NCBI RefSeq assembly: GCF_000440115.1
Contig: NZ_ALMY01000003.1
Coordinates: 1 to 50,822 of the forward strand
DNA from: Streptococcus suis YS56
GTDB taxonomy: Bacteria > Bacillota > Bacilli > Lactobacillales > Streptococcaceae
DNA: 50,822 nucleotides
Direction of reading: 5' to 3'
This document shows positions 43,108 through 50,822 of the stretch, piece after piece. Below the pieces are notes generated by a model, which was not told the origin of the DNA, did not search any database, and saw only the letters and a list, made by a program, of their open reading frames with translations. A program made the translations under genes and the position numbers. How positions within the stretch are numbered: the first letter of the stretch is position 1; the number at the start of each line of letters is the position of its first letter.

Positions 43108-43713
43108 TTATTGATTTAGTTCATTATATACCTCCTTTGCGAGTGCATGTGCTTTCTTGATTGCATCATACCCTTGAGTTTTTTTCATACCAAGTTTATC
43201 AATGATTTCTTGCTTGGTAATCTCATAATTACCATATATCAGTTTTAAAATTTTGCCATGCTTAGGACTACGTTGATATACTTCTTCAATCAACTCCTTC
43301 AAAGTTTCATTCAGCATAAGTGTTTCTTCATAGGATGAAATAGCTGAAGGATCATAGCCATACGACCTCATATCATCCTTGCTTTCCATCATTTCTTCAA
43401 GTGATGTTGTATCAAGTTTACTCCTAGAATGGCGACTTAGATACTCATGAACATCAGCATTGAATACTTTCATAGTGATATCAAACTCTTCTAGAGTAAC
43501 TGGTACAAAACCAACTAATACTGATTTACCTCCAAATTTAAAGGTTCTTAAATTATTACGATTGATTTTCAGCACACTTAGCATCACTTTATCCTTAATC
43601 ACAAATGGTGCTAGCACTTCTCCCGACAGACAAGGACGACCATCATATGATTTCTGGGATTCATAACGGTAGGGATTATTGTTAGATTGACTATGGTTGA
43701 CTTGGTTTGCCAT
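43108..43713 (-). CDS. Sigma-like HTH protein
   Basis: The protein has about 201 residues from the ATG at 43713; there is no good Shine-Dalgarno, so coupling to the small ORF that spans the start is likely. The C-terminus (ILKLIYGNYEITKQEII, YDAIKKAHALA) resembles a sigma-70 region 4 HTH. The middle is unknown. It stands alone, leftward, facing the polymerase. It may be a phage-encoded transcription factor for one of the repeated promoter types. Confidence 0.5.
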   Translation of the reverse strand: MANQVNHSQSNNNPYRYESQKSYDGRPCLSGEVLAPFVIKDKVMLSVLKINRNNLRTFKFGGKSVLVGFVPVTLEEFDITMKVFNADVHEYLSRHSRSKLDTTSLEEMMESKDDMRSYGYDPSAISSYEETLMLNETLKELIEEVYQRSPKHGKILKLIYGNYEITKQEIIDKLGMKKTQGYDAIKKAHALAKEVYNELNQ

Positions 43714-43789
43714 ATTTTGTCTCGCTTTCATCGCATAGCAAAGAAAATGAGACAATTGACTCAACAAAAATATTTAATTCTGATTGCAT
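43691..43789 (-). CDS. 32-codon leader ORF overlapping the sigma-like gene start
   Basis: AGGAAG lies 7 nt before an ATG at 43789. The frame runs 32 codons and stops at 43691, past the next start at 43713. The good ribosome site here and the poor one for the big gene suggest that translation of the leader opens the downstream start. No family recognised. Confidence 0.35.
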   Translation of the reverse strand: MQSELNIFVESIVSFSLLCDESETKYGKPSQP

Positions 43790-43942
43790 AAGCACTTCCT
43801 TTGCTTAATATACAATCAGTAGACTTGAAATACTGATATTTGAATTTTGATACCTACACCTCAAGTCGTGCTAGCAAACGAATATAGGTTTCATGCAAAT
43901 GTAAGCCATTACAAAGAAATTTCACACGTTATGAAAGTTTCG

Positions 43943-43951
43943 TGATATAAT
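43943..43951 (+). promoter_or_regulatory. Extended -10 promoter of the ABC-3C operon
   Basis: The plus strand reads TGATATAAT, an extended -10, 126 bp before the first start. The long leader holds a hairpin (CTTACA/TGTAAG, 43982-44000) and two tandem TTTTTGACCAA units, 11 bp apart (44029-44050). Confidence 0.6.
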
Positions 43952-44076
43952 AAGAGAAAACTAGAAATCTCGAGTAACTTACTTACATTGCTATTGTAAG
44001 ATAATGAAATCAAAAAGTATTTGTCCTCTTTTTGACCAATTTTTGACCAATTTTTTCATTGAAAGGAGAATATTAT

Positions 44077-45258
44077 TTGCAAGAATTTAATTTTTCCTCA
44101 TATTTAAAACTTCTGTTACCCGGGATGACAACTTTAAAGCAGGGGCCGCTCGGTATAACACTACTTGAGCCGTTATCTAATTTAAACGGTATTACAACAT
44201 CAATAGATGATCGAAAAATTACTCGCCTAGTACAAAGAAAAATTGAAGTTGATAGTGCTTTTATCCAAGCTTCAAACGATTACAATATTATCCAAGCAAC
44301 GCTAAAAAATTTTGAAAAGAATATCTGTTCTGACTTACGCATACATAATAAGCAAGATATTTTCGACAACATATTAAAGTGCATCAACAGTGATTCAGAA
44401 GCATCTCCGAAAAAGTATGACGAACTAGCAAGATACTTAGAAAATGGGCAAGAAGTTGAGTTTTTAACTTATTCTTTTCTATATGCCCTTAACAAGACGA
44501 ATAAGATGACTGATTCTGCACCTAGAATTGAGGATATTGAGCTTTTACAACAGGTTCGTAATAAATGTCCTCTCTGTCAGAAACCATTAACACGTCAAAA
44601 AAAAGACACTACAATCCGAGCATACAAAATAGTAGAGATATTCTCTTCCAATCTTGACAAGGATACTGCAGATAAATTTAAGAATTTCATGCCCCCGCCA
44701 GCTAAATTAGATTCATACGATAATAAAATCCCTTTATGTATTCAAGACGCTAACGAGTATGAAAACTATGCTGATATTGACGAATATAAAAAGTTACTGT
44801 CCATTAAACAAGAAATTCAGAAGTTAACTGAGATTCAAGAAGTTATGAATCACGGAAATCTTGAAACACAAATCACCGAAGTCATAGATGCACTAAACGA
44901 TTATACTGGAAGCTCAAGCTCAACAACCCTGAATATGACCGCCCTTAAACTCAATCAGAAAATCTTACCTGAGCACGGTGTTTTAAGGGGAACAGTTCAA
45001 TATCACGTACTTACTTATTTCTCATACATAAAAGACTTGTTTGCTGAAAATAGTAATTTCATAATGATTCAATGTGATATAAAAAAAGTTTTTACTCAAT
45101 TAGCTAATACCAATCTCTCACAACCAGAGATCGTAGAAAATCTCGCCAATTGGCTCTTAAATCAATCAAAACTGAGCAATGGACATTTAGACGCATGTAA
45201 AATTATCGTATCTTACTTTATCCAAAATTGTGAGGTGTTCAATGAAATTACCGAATAA
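44077..45258 (+). CDS. ABC-three component system protein (effector-side component)
   Basis: The protein has 393 residues from the TTG at 44077 (AAAGGAG upstream). The N-terminal half is helical; a short zinc-type patch CPLC (Cys164, Cys167) and the pair IPLC further on resemble an HNH or zinc hub, but the His/Cys partners of an active HNH are not visible. The C-terminal 150 residues fit an ABC-3C C-terminal domain. It is the largest of three coupled genes. It is thought to be the target-acting part, held by the ATPase. Confidence 0.6.
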   Translation: MQEFNFSSYLKLLLPGMTTLKQGPLGITLLEPLSNLNGITTSIDDRKITRLVQRKIEVDSAFIQASNDYNIIQATLKNFEKNICSDLRIHNKQDIFDNILKCINSDSEASPKKYDELARYLENGQEVEFLTYSFLYALNKTNKMTDSAPRIEDIELLQQVRNKCPLCQKPLTRQKKDTTIRAYKIVEIFSSNLDKDTADKFKNFMPPPAKLDSYDNKIPLCIQDANEYENYADIDEYKKLLSIKQEIQKLTEIQEVMNHGNLETQITEVIDALNDYTGSSSSTTLNMTALKLNQKILPEHGVLRGTVQYHVLTYFSYIKDLFAENSNFIMIQCDIKKVFTQLANTNLSQPEIVENLANWLLNQSKLSNGHLDACKIIVSYFIQNCEVFNEITE

Positions 45259-45472
45259 AGCAGTTTCTTATAAGAAAAGCATATTGCCTCTCTTTCCCAT
45301 CATCTTAGAAGCACTACGAAATAATGATTATTCTCCAAGAGAACTCTATATAAAACTCTATAAAAAAATAGACAGTATCACGCTATTTACTGATGCAGTG
45401 ACCTGTCTATATGCTCTTAAGAAAATCGATATGAATGAAAACGGGATGCTGTATTATGTTAAAACAAATTAG
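45242..45472 (+). CDS. ABC-3C middle component (small type)
   Basis: The protein has 76 residues (ATG 45242), a winged-helix-like pattern (SILPLFPIILEALR, ELYIKLYKKI, YALKKIDMNENGMLYYV) as in the short middle components MC6/MC7 of ABC-3C systems. It overlaps both neighbours, so the three proteins are made together. It is believed to bridge the ATPase and effector. Confidence 0.65.
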   Translation: MKLPNKAVSYKKSILPLFPIILEALRNNDYSPRELYIKLYKKIDSITLFTDAVTCLYALKKIDMNENGMLYYVKTN

Positions 45473-47099
45473 TTGTGATAAATTTTTAGAAAAAGGAAAA
45501 ATTAGAGAGCCAATCGTATTTCATCCTGGATTAAATACAGTCATGGGTAGCGAAAATGCTGCTAACTCTATTGGTAAATCTACTTTCCTTCTAATAGTTG
45601 ATTTTATTTTTGGAGGAAGTGACTATGTCGAAGAAGCCTACGATATTGTTGAAAACGTAGGCCATCATACAATTAAATATGAATTCGTTTTTGATAACCA
45701 GTCATACTACTTCTCTCGTTCAACTGATAATTCTACTACCTTCAATAAATGTGACAGTAACTATACGGTTATTAAACGTTTAGATAAGGAAGCATACTGT
45801 CACTTTCTAAAGCAAAAATATAAAATGAACTATCCGTTCATTCAGTTTAGAGCCTCCATAAGTCCCTTTATACGTGCTTGGGGCAGAGAAACTATCGATA
45901 ATAAGAAACCACTAAAAGCTGCAAAAGACTCCCCAGATAAACAGGGTATCGATACACTATTACGTTTGTTCAATAGATATAGTGAAATAGAGCAGCAGAA
46001 AAAATATATCGAAGATGCTGAAGATAGAAAGAAAGTCTTTGTGGCTGCTCAAAAATATAAGTTCATTGCTACTGTCCAGAATAAAACTGAATATAAGGAC
46101 AACGAAAAAAGAATACAAGAACTAGAACAGGAAATAAATCAACTTACCAGAGAAAGTGATAGCGGTTTGGTTGATTTAGACTCTATTCAGGCACAACAAT
46201 TATCAGAACTTAGACATCAATTATCTGATGCAAAACGCCAGCGCTCTAGCTTATTGTCTCAAAAACGAAGCTTTGAAGCAGAACGCAATCCTAAAAGGCA
46301 GCAATTTCAAAAAGATTTTGAATCGCTACAACAATTCTTTCCTAATGTAGACATCAAAACGATTTCTGAAATTGAGTCCTTCCATCAGCAACTGACATCC
46401 GTTTTAAGTGCAGAATACAGAGAATCGGCTAAAACATTACAAAACCTTATTAATCTAACTAATTCTCAAGTGAATCAATTAGAGGATAAAATATCCCAAA
46501 TTAGTAACGTATCAAACGTCTCTCAGTCAATATTGGAACAATATGCTTATTTACAACGAGAAATCACTCAACTTAGAGATTCCAATGAAAGTTTTAAACA
46601 AAAAGAAAAGCTGTCGGATGAAATCCGCGCTTTAAATAATGCCTATAATCAACTAATGAGAGCCATCCTGGATGATATTGAAGAAAGACTCAATTCAAGA
46701 ATGTCTACCATAAATGATAAAATCTATAATGGTACTAAAACCAGTCCTAAAATATCATTAAAATCAGCAAAATCCTATGAGTTTTACACTCCACAAGATA
46801 GGGGAACTGGTTCTGAGTATAAAGGACTTATTCTTTTTGATATAGCTATGCTACAACTTACTAACCTTCCGATTATTGGTCATGACTCATTCTTTCTAAA
46901 ACAAATTCAAGATGAAGGACTGGAAGGCATCTTACAATGCTATCTTGAACAAAAAAAGCAAGTGTTCATCACTTTTGATAAAGAAAAATCATATTCAAAA
47001 AAATGCCAAGAAATTCTAAAACAAACCGAGGTACTTAGGTTATATCCAAATGGAGGAGAGTTATTTGGTAGTGCTTGGAATAATAAAATATCAGAATAG
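45456..47099 (+). CDS. DUF2326 ABC ATPase of an ABC-3C system
   Basis: The protein has 547 residues from the ATG at 45456. Walker A GSENAANSIGKST (residues 31-43), long central coiled coil (about 190-430) as in SMC/Rad50-like ATPases, then a C-terminal half with the signature TGSEYKG and Walker B LPIIGHDSFF. DUF2326 ATPases lead the ABC-3C conflict systems defined by comparative genomics. They probably sense or clamp foreign DNA and release the effector. The gene is followed by a terminator. Confidence 0.8.
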   Translation: MLKQISCDKFLEKGKIREPIVFHPGLNTVMGSENAANSIGKSTFLLIVDFIFGGSDYVEEAYDIVENVGHHTIKYEFVFDNQSYYFSRSTDNSTTFNKCDSNYTVIKRLDKEAYCHFLKQKYKMNYPFIQFRASISPFIRAWGRETIDNKKPLKAAKDSPDKQGIDTLLRLFNRYSEIEQQKKYIEDAEDRKKVFVAAQKYKFIATVQNKTEYKDNEKRIQELEQEINQLTRESDSGLVDLDSIQAQQLSELRHQLSDAKRQRSSLLSQKRSFEAERNPKRQQFQKDFESLQQFFPNVDIKTISEIESFHQQLTSVLSAEYRESAKTLQNLINLTNSQVNQLEDKISQISNVSNVSQSILEQYAYLQREITQLRDSNESFKQKEKLSDEIRALNNAYNQLMRAILDDIEERLNSRMSTINDKIYNGTKTSPKISLKSAKSYEFYTPQDRGTGSEYKGLILFDIAMLQLTNLPIIGHDSFFLKQIQDEGLEGILQCYLEQKKQVFITFDKEKSYSKKCQEILKQTEVLRLYPNGGELFGSAWNNKISE

Positions 47100-47104
47100 C
47101 TATG

Positions 47105-47146
47105 AAAAAAGGCTGGGAACTCTCGATGGAGTCCCAACCTTTTTTC
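47105..47146. terminator. Bidirectional terminator after the ABC-3C operon
   Basis: AAAAAAGG plus TGGGA and CTC pair with GAG, TCCCA and CCTTTTTT across 47105-47146. It has A- and T-runs on both sides, so it stops both the plus and minus units. Confidence 0.85.
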
Positions 47147-47792
47147 TTATCTCAATTTAGCATATAGTCTATCAAAGAGCTCATCAAGCTCCCTCTGATT
47201 GTCCTCATGATTATCTACAATACCTAATACAAGTTTGTTAAGTTGTTGTCTCTCAATTTCGTTTATTTTTGGTATAGGAATACGTTTTAGATAATTCGCT
47301 GAATTATTCACTGTTTGATTAATAGAATGAATAATTTCATTGACTATAGCAGAATTAAGCAATGCTAAAATAAATAGTAAATCTGATGATTTTTTTTGGA
47401 AAAATACCTACAATACTTTGATCAAATACACTGTCTTCCATTAGACAAGCACGAACTTTTTTACTTTTAAGCATTGGAGTTGCAATGCCATATTTGAAAT
47501 AATAGCTACTATTCTGAAATCGTGCTTTTTTAAAAATATGATAATCATTAATCTCACTCTTATCCCATCTAATATACCAATCTACTTCGGGCTTATGATA
47601 TGGAGTTTTCAAACTCCCTTTTACTAATGGAATGTAGCTATTAGGAACATCGGTTCCATTGATATTCGCACATTCAGTAAAAATATCACTATCAACAACA
47701 ATATCATAGCTACAACTACAGTTTAGGTAATCAGGAACGATTACTGTGCTGTTCTTCCTCGTGAAAGTCTTCGATTTTGTAATTTTTTCCAA
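47147..47792 (-). pseudogene. Frameshifted target-recognition part of a type II methyltransferase system
   Basis: Two frames join if one A is dropped from an A8 run (47390-47397): the TTG-started part to PKK, then SSDLLFILALLNSAIV and on. The restored product is 214 residues. The content (target-recognition-like, IKRIPIPKINEIERQQL, DELFDRLYAKL) is as in the C-termini of N6-adenine methyltransferases or specificity proteins. It overlaps the larger methyltransferase fragment by 52 bp, so it was once part of the same R-M system. Confidence 0.6.
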
Positions 47793-48886
47793 GCTTTTCT
47801 GAGTTCTATCACAGAGTTAATCTCTAAACCAATCTTTTCAACTAATATTTTATTATCTAACTCATTTATTAGCACTTCGATATTATCACTCCCGTTTTGG
47901 CGAATAAATTCGTCAATTTTATTAAATAGAATATCAATCTCAGCATCTGTTACTTTCTTTGCATCAAAAATATTCGGAAGCATTATCTTTGAGACCTCAC
48001 TAGGTAATATTTCAAGTACACCTCCACCATAACTTCTCCCCTCAAGCTCTGAAAATAACAAACCAACAGTTGTATAGTAGGCAACAATTAATCTTTTCCC
48101 ATCAGCATGATTTTTCAACCTAACTCTGTGCATTGTATCTGTGCTTACCGCAGATACTTCTTCTGTATTCAACATAACTTTAGGGAATTGGTAATTTCTC
48201 CTCAAAAAGAAAATATCTGGACTCCACACTGAAGGGACTTTGTACCACTCATCACGAATTCTCGTTTTATAAGAAGTATTGTGGCTATTTTCTTCTCCCC
48301 ATTTTATGTAATTATTCACACCATCTTTAAATTCACTTTTTTCATATGGACTGAGATCCAATAAGTATGTTCTAGCCCCTGACTCAATATTTTCTTCCCA
48401 ATCTTCTTTTTGAAATTGGACTCCCTTAATATTTACGCTTCTAGCTATTAATGGTTTACAATACTTTCTTAAGTCATATTTTTCCACAATTTCTTCATTG
48501 ATACAGAAGTATGCATTATTACCTGTTGTAATTCCAACTTCACACTTAGCAACATCTGAAAATTCAACAAATTCATTACTTTGCTTAATGGTATTAATTA
48601 AGTGAATTTGTTCGTTATTTAGAAAATATCTTGTCCACTTATTAGATTCTTTATCAACATTCATAAACTCAAACTCATTTAATGAATGTTCCTGTAAATC
48701 ATCTGCATTTTTAAAAGGTACAACTTTTATAGAATGTTCTTTGTCACCTTTTATTTTTTCACCAAGAAGAAGAACCACTTCTTGCTCTATATCATCAAAC
48801 ACTAAATCATCAAATGTAACTATGGTACATCTATTAAGTTCTGTTAGTAAAAATTTCCTCAAATCCTCTGAATACTTTACTTGTAA
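47741..48886 (-). pseudogene. N6-adenine DNA methyltransferase, N-terminus lost at an IS junction
   Basis: The frame is open to codon TTA 48886-48884, then meets the IS1216-like terminal repeat. The retained part (about 381 residues: FLLTELNRCTIVTFDDLVF, target-recognition region, C-terminal coil) is the second half of an Eco57I/BsuBI-type methyltransferase. The SAM-binding and catalytic NPPY motifs are missing, so it cannot methylate. No restriction enzyme remains nearby. It marks where the IS event destroyed an R-M locus. Confidence 0.7.
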
Positions 48887-49425
48887 GGTTCTGTTGCAAA
48901 GTTTTAAATAAAGAATAAAATCCCTTACGGTATCTATGATTTAAGCTGGGATTCCCAATAATACCTTGATTTCAGTACAGACCGAAAACCCGAAGAGAGT
49001 GCCTTCTTTTCGGGTTTTCTTATATAATCCTCGGATGGCTTCCATACCTTTAATCGTGGTAGAGGCAGTGCGTAAACTTCGATAGAATTTATTGCGTCTC
49101 TTTACTGGACGATGGTCTTGTTCAATCAAATTATTCAGGTATTTAATGGTACGATGTTCTGTCCCTTGATAAAAGCCGTATTCTTTTAGTTTCTTAAAGG
49201 CACTTGTAATAGAGGGGGCTTTATCTGTGACTACAACCTTCGGTTCATCAAACTGCTTCACTAACCGCTTAAGAAAAGCATAGGCTGCTTGTGTGTCCCG
49301 TTTTTTACGTAACCAAATATCCAAGGTTAAACCATCTGCATCGATGGCTCGATACAAATAATGCCATTTTCCTTTAATTTTGATGTACGTTTCATCCATT
49401 TTCCATGAATAAAAGGATCTTTGCT
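48887..49425 (-). mobile_element. IS1216-like (IS6 family) remnant
   Basis: The left end keeps the terminal repeat GGTTCTGTTGCAAAGTTT at 48887. The transposase frame is retained only from its middle. The other end is replaced by aadE-linked sequence at about 49420, so about 540 of roughly 810 bp remain. IS6 elements shape resistance regions through co-integrates. Confidence 0.85.
48941..49417 (-). pseudogene. IS6-family transposase, N-terminally truncated
   Basis: About 158 residues remain of about 226. The DDE catalytic Asp in MDETYIKIKG, Asp in VVTDKAPS and Glu in NNLIEQDHRP are all present, but the N-terminal HTH is missing, with an in-frame stop just upstream (TAG). The closest match I recall is IS1216. 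Inactive by itself. Confidence 0.8.
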
Positions 49426-49430
49426 AATCT

Positions 49431-50294
49431 TTAAAAATAGTCATTTTCAACATATTTTTTATACATGTCCTCGGTATATCTTGTTATGTTCTTACCATAC
49501 TCTGGATAATCAAACCCCAGTAGTTCTGCTACCTCTTTGGACACTTCCCTGAACAATTGGTGGCATATAAATAATGACTTCCAAATATTTTCATAGGAAT
49601 CCATGCGATATGTAGATAATAATCTATTCCATAGATCTTCATCAATGTATTTGTTAATATACTTATAATTTTTCCCAACACTTAATGAAAATTCTGTCTT
49701 TATCCCAACCTTCCACGACATCATCCTAAGTAGTTCAAACCGTAGAATCTGGTTCAGATGATCGATTGCAAACAGTATCTCTTTGCGGCACAATCCTTTA
49801 ATAACATAAGGTGTTACATTCCAAAATTCATTGCAGCAATCATCATACTCCCTTGCGCTTGGCTTTCTTACATGATAATCTATATCAGTCGGAACTATGT
49901 CCCTTTTAATTCTACAATCTTTATCAATTAGAACCTTTATTAATTTATCGCCCTTTAGGTAATTATCTAACTCTTCCAAGGGCAATAAGGTAAGATCAAT
50001 TTTATTGTAATCATCAAATAGCATAAGATAGGAAAATCCCTTTTCTTCAGGTGGGAATAATTCCATATCCTCCGGCTTTTGCATCATTATTATATTCCCA
50101 AATTGATTAAGCCAGTCATCATTAGATATAAACGGTTCTATATCACTTACAAAATATGTAATATCATAATCCTGAAATTCATCTTTAGGTATATTAATAT
50201 TTGCGCGTGACCCCTCAAGGGTCACAATTCGAATACGTTCATCCTGTTCTGCTAAAGAAAGTACTAAATCCATCATTTCTTTTTCTGATCTCAT
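49431..50294 (-). CDS. aadE: Aminoglycoside 6-nucleotidyltransferase, streptomycin resistance
   Basis: The protein has 287 residues with GAGGAG before the ATG. It belongs to ANT(6)-I: EGSRANINIPKDEFQDYDI with the nucleotidyltransferase GSR and D-x-D pair, and GFSYLMLFDDYNKIDLTLLP. It adenylates streptomycin. From memory the first two thirds match classic ANT(6)-Ia, while the C-terminal third (from about FAIDHLNQILR) differs, suggesting a mosaic allele. It lies next to the IS1216-like remnant, as in enterococcal and streptococcal resistance clusters. Confidence 0.9.
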   Translation of the reverse strand: MRSEKEMMDLVLSLAEQDERIRIVTLEGSRANINIPKDEFQDYDITYFVSDIEPFISNDDWLNQFGNIIMMQKPEDMELFPPEEKGFSYLMLFDDYNKIDLTLLPLEELDNYLKGDKLIKVLIDKDCRIKRDIVPTDIDYHVRKPSAREYDDCCNEFWNVTPYVIKGLCRKEILFAIDHLNQILRFELLRMMSWKVGIKTEFSLSVGKNYKYINKYIDEDLWNRLLSTYRMDSYENIWKSLFICHQLFREVSKEVAELLGFDYPEYGKNITRYTEDMYKKYVENDYF

Positions 50295-50326
50295 TTACAT
50301 ACTCCTCGTTTATTTTTTCTATATTA

Positions 50327-50727
50327 TTACATCTTCTTTTTTGCCGATACAATCAGCATCATTGGGCGTCGCATTTCATCCGCCATCCCCGGAATATCCA
50401 TCATGTTCTCTGGCGGCTGTGGCTCCACAATCTGATTTATTATAAAACTATTTGAAAGCAGTGTATTTAGATATGTGGTCAGTGTTCTATGATATTTTGT
50501 AACCTTTTCTTCCAAAAACATAGCTGTCCGTTTGCCCTCATAATAATAATTGTCCACCGGGAAATGCAGTATTTCTCCTTTTTCGTTATAATACCAGTCT
50601 TGTGTTCCATGAGCAGTAAAAACAGGATGTTCAACTGTAAAAACTAAATTGCCACCAGCCTTCAGCATCCTATATATCTTTTTTATTAAATTCTCATAGT
50701 CTGCTACATAATGAAACGCAAGCGAAC
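50327..50727 (-). pseudogene. C-terminal remnant of a SAM-dependent methyltransferase
   Basis: The frame AFHYVADYENLIKKIYRMLKA, then GGNLVFTVEHPVF to the stop, is the end of a small class I methyltransferase commonly found upstream of aadE in Gram-positive clusters. The N-terminal SAM-binding part is gone; the frame is replaced at about 50727 by erm(B) sequence. Non-functional. Confidence 0.75.
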
Positions 50728-50822
50728 TTAGTATTTAAGCAATTGCTTAATCGAGACTTGAGTGTGCAAGAGCAACCCTAGTGTTCGGTGAATATCCAAG
50801 GTACGCTTGTAGAATCCTTCTT
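50728..50822 (-). pseudogene. erm(B): erm(B) fragment, 3' end lost
   Basis: The minus strand reads [15 protein letters not shown], then [15 protein letters not shown] and stop. It matches the middle of ErmB (from memory, QQLLKLPAE is expected at this point), so the gene is cut after LLK and fused to the methyltransferase remnant with a new stop. The upstream part runs off the window. The rRNA methylase lacks about 80 C-terminal residues and is probably inactive. Confidence 0.8.

Noticed and set aside
43982..44000. Another CTTACYTAGTAAG element
   Set aside because: CTTACA-loop-TGTAAG is a hairpin with a different core and no AGGAGG behind it.
44077..45258. Active HNH nuclease in the ABC-3C third component
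   Set aside because: CPLC is present, but the expected catalytic His and second Cys pair are not visible; left as unresolved zinc-like patch.
47741..48862. Complete functional methyltransferase
   Set aside because: The frame runs straight into the IS terminal repeat and lacks SAM-binding and NPPY-type motifs.
48887..49425. Active IS1216 copy
   Set aside because: One terminal repeat and the transposase N-terminus are missing and an in-frame stop precedes the remaining frame.

Overview
The window is most of a resident temperate phage (prophage) of a low-GC Gram-positive bacterium, almost certainly a Streptococcus. S. suis or a close relative is the best guess, from the protein families and the erm(B)/aadE/IS1216 cargo, but no host housekeeping gene is complete enough to prove it. 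The gene content (tandem serine recombinases, phage MetK with two DNA methyltransferases, VRR-NUC and SNF2 proteins, P4-type primase, DUF2800/DUF2815/family A polymerase, and resistance cargo at one end) resembles the phi-m46.1-like resistance prophages of streptococci. That comparison is from memory, not from a search.

Layout: (1) 1-510, end of an unrecognised plus-strand gene, a strong terminator and a 25-bp palindrome. (2) 511-4811, a HEPN/zinc-ribbon protein and two overlapping large serine recombinases. (3) 5185-9228, a probable lysogenic-conversion lipoprotein and the lysis genes (CHAP/glucosaminidase/SH3b lysin, amidase, holin). (4) 9206-27158, the minus-strand tail, connector, capsid, portal and terminase genes, in reverse of the map because transcription runs right to left. 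A -1 frameshift site lies in the tail chaperone gene. The portal gene is broken by one extra base in a homopolymer. A RelBE-type toxin-antitoxin unit and a small gene, each with its own promoter and terminator, sit between terminase and portal. (5) 27209-33618, accessory early/middle genes: C5 methyltransferase, ParB-like/adenine-type methyltransferase, HNH nuclease, MetK and several small unknown genes. (6) 33811-38488, minus-strand regulator (DUF1492-like), SNF2 helicase, VRR-NUC nuclease and primase-helicase. (7) 38777-43066, divergent plus-strand replication genes ending with a family A DNA polymerase. (8) 43108-43713, a sigma-like HTH protein. (9) 44077-47099, a three-gene ABC-3C type conflict/defence operon. 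(10) 47147-50822, a cargo scrapyard: a restriction-modification methyltransferase cut off by an IS1216-like remnant, aadE (streptomycin resistance), a methyltransferase remnant and a truncated piece of erm(B) running off the window.

Three non-coding patterns deserve most attention. First, a cis element built on CTTACYTAGTAAG recurs before the recombinases, before the large lysin and on both sides of the divergent replication control region, usually just ahead of a Shine-Dalgarno. Second, seven exact 11-bp tandem units start at the stop codon of the DUF1492-like regulator and end next to an extended -10 box, as expected for an activator-driven late promoter. Third, four dispersed small-gene units share one promoter design (TKGATA, 17 bp, TAATAT) and a similar leader, which makes them look like a family of inserted moron cassettes under common control.

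No CI-type repressor, attachment-site pair or complete right end of the prophage is recognisable in this window.
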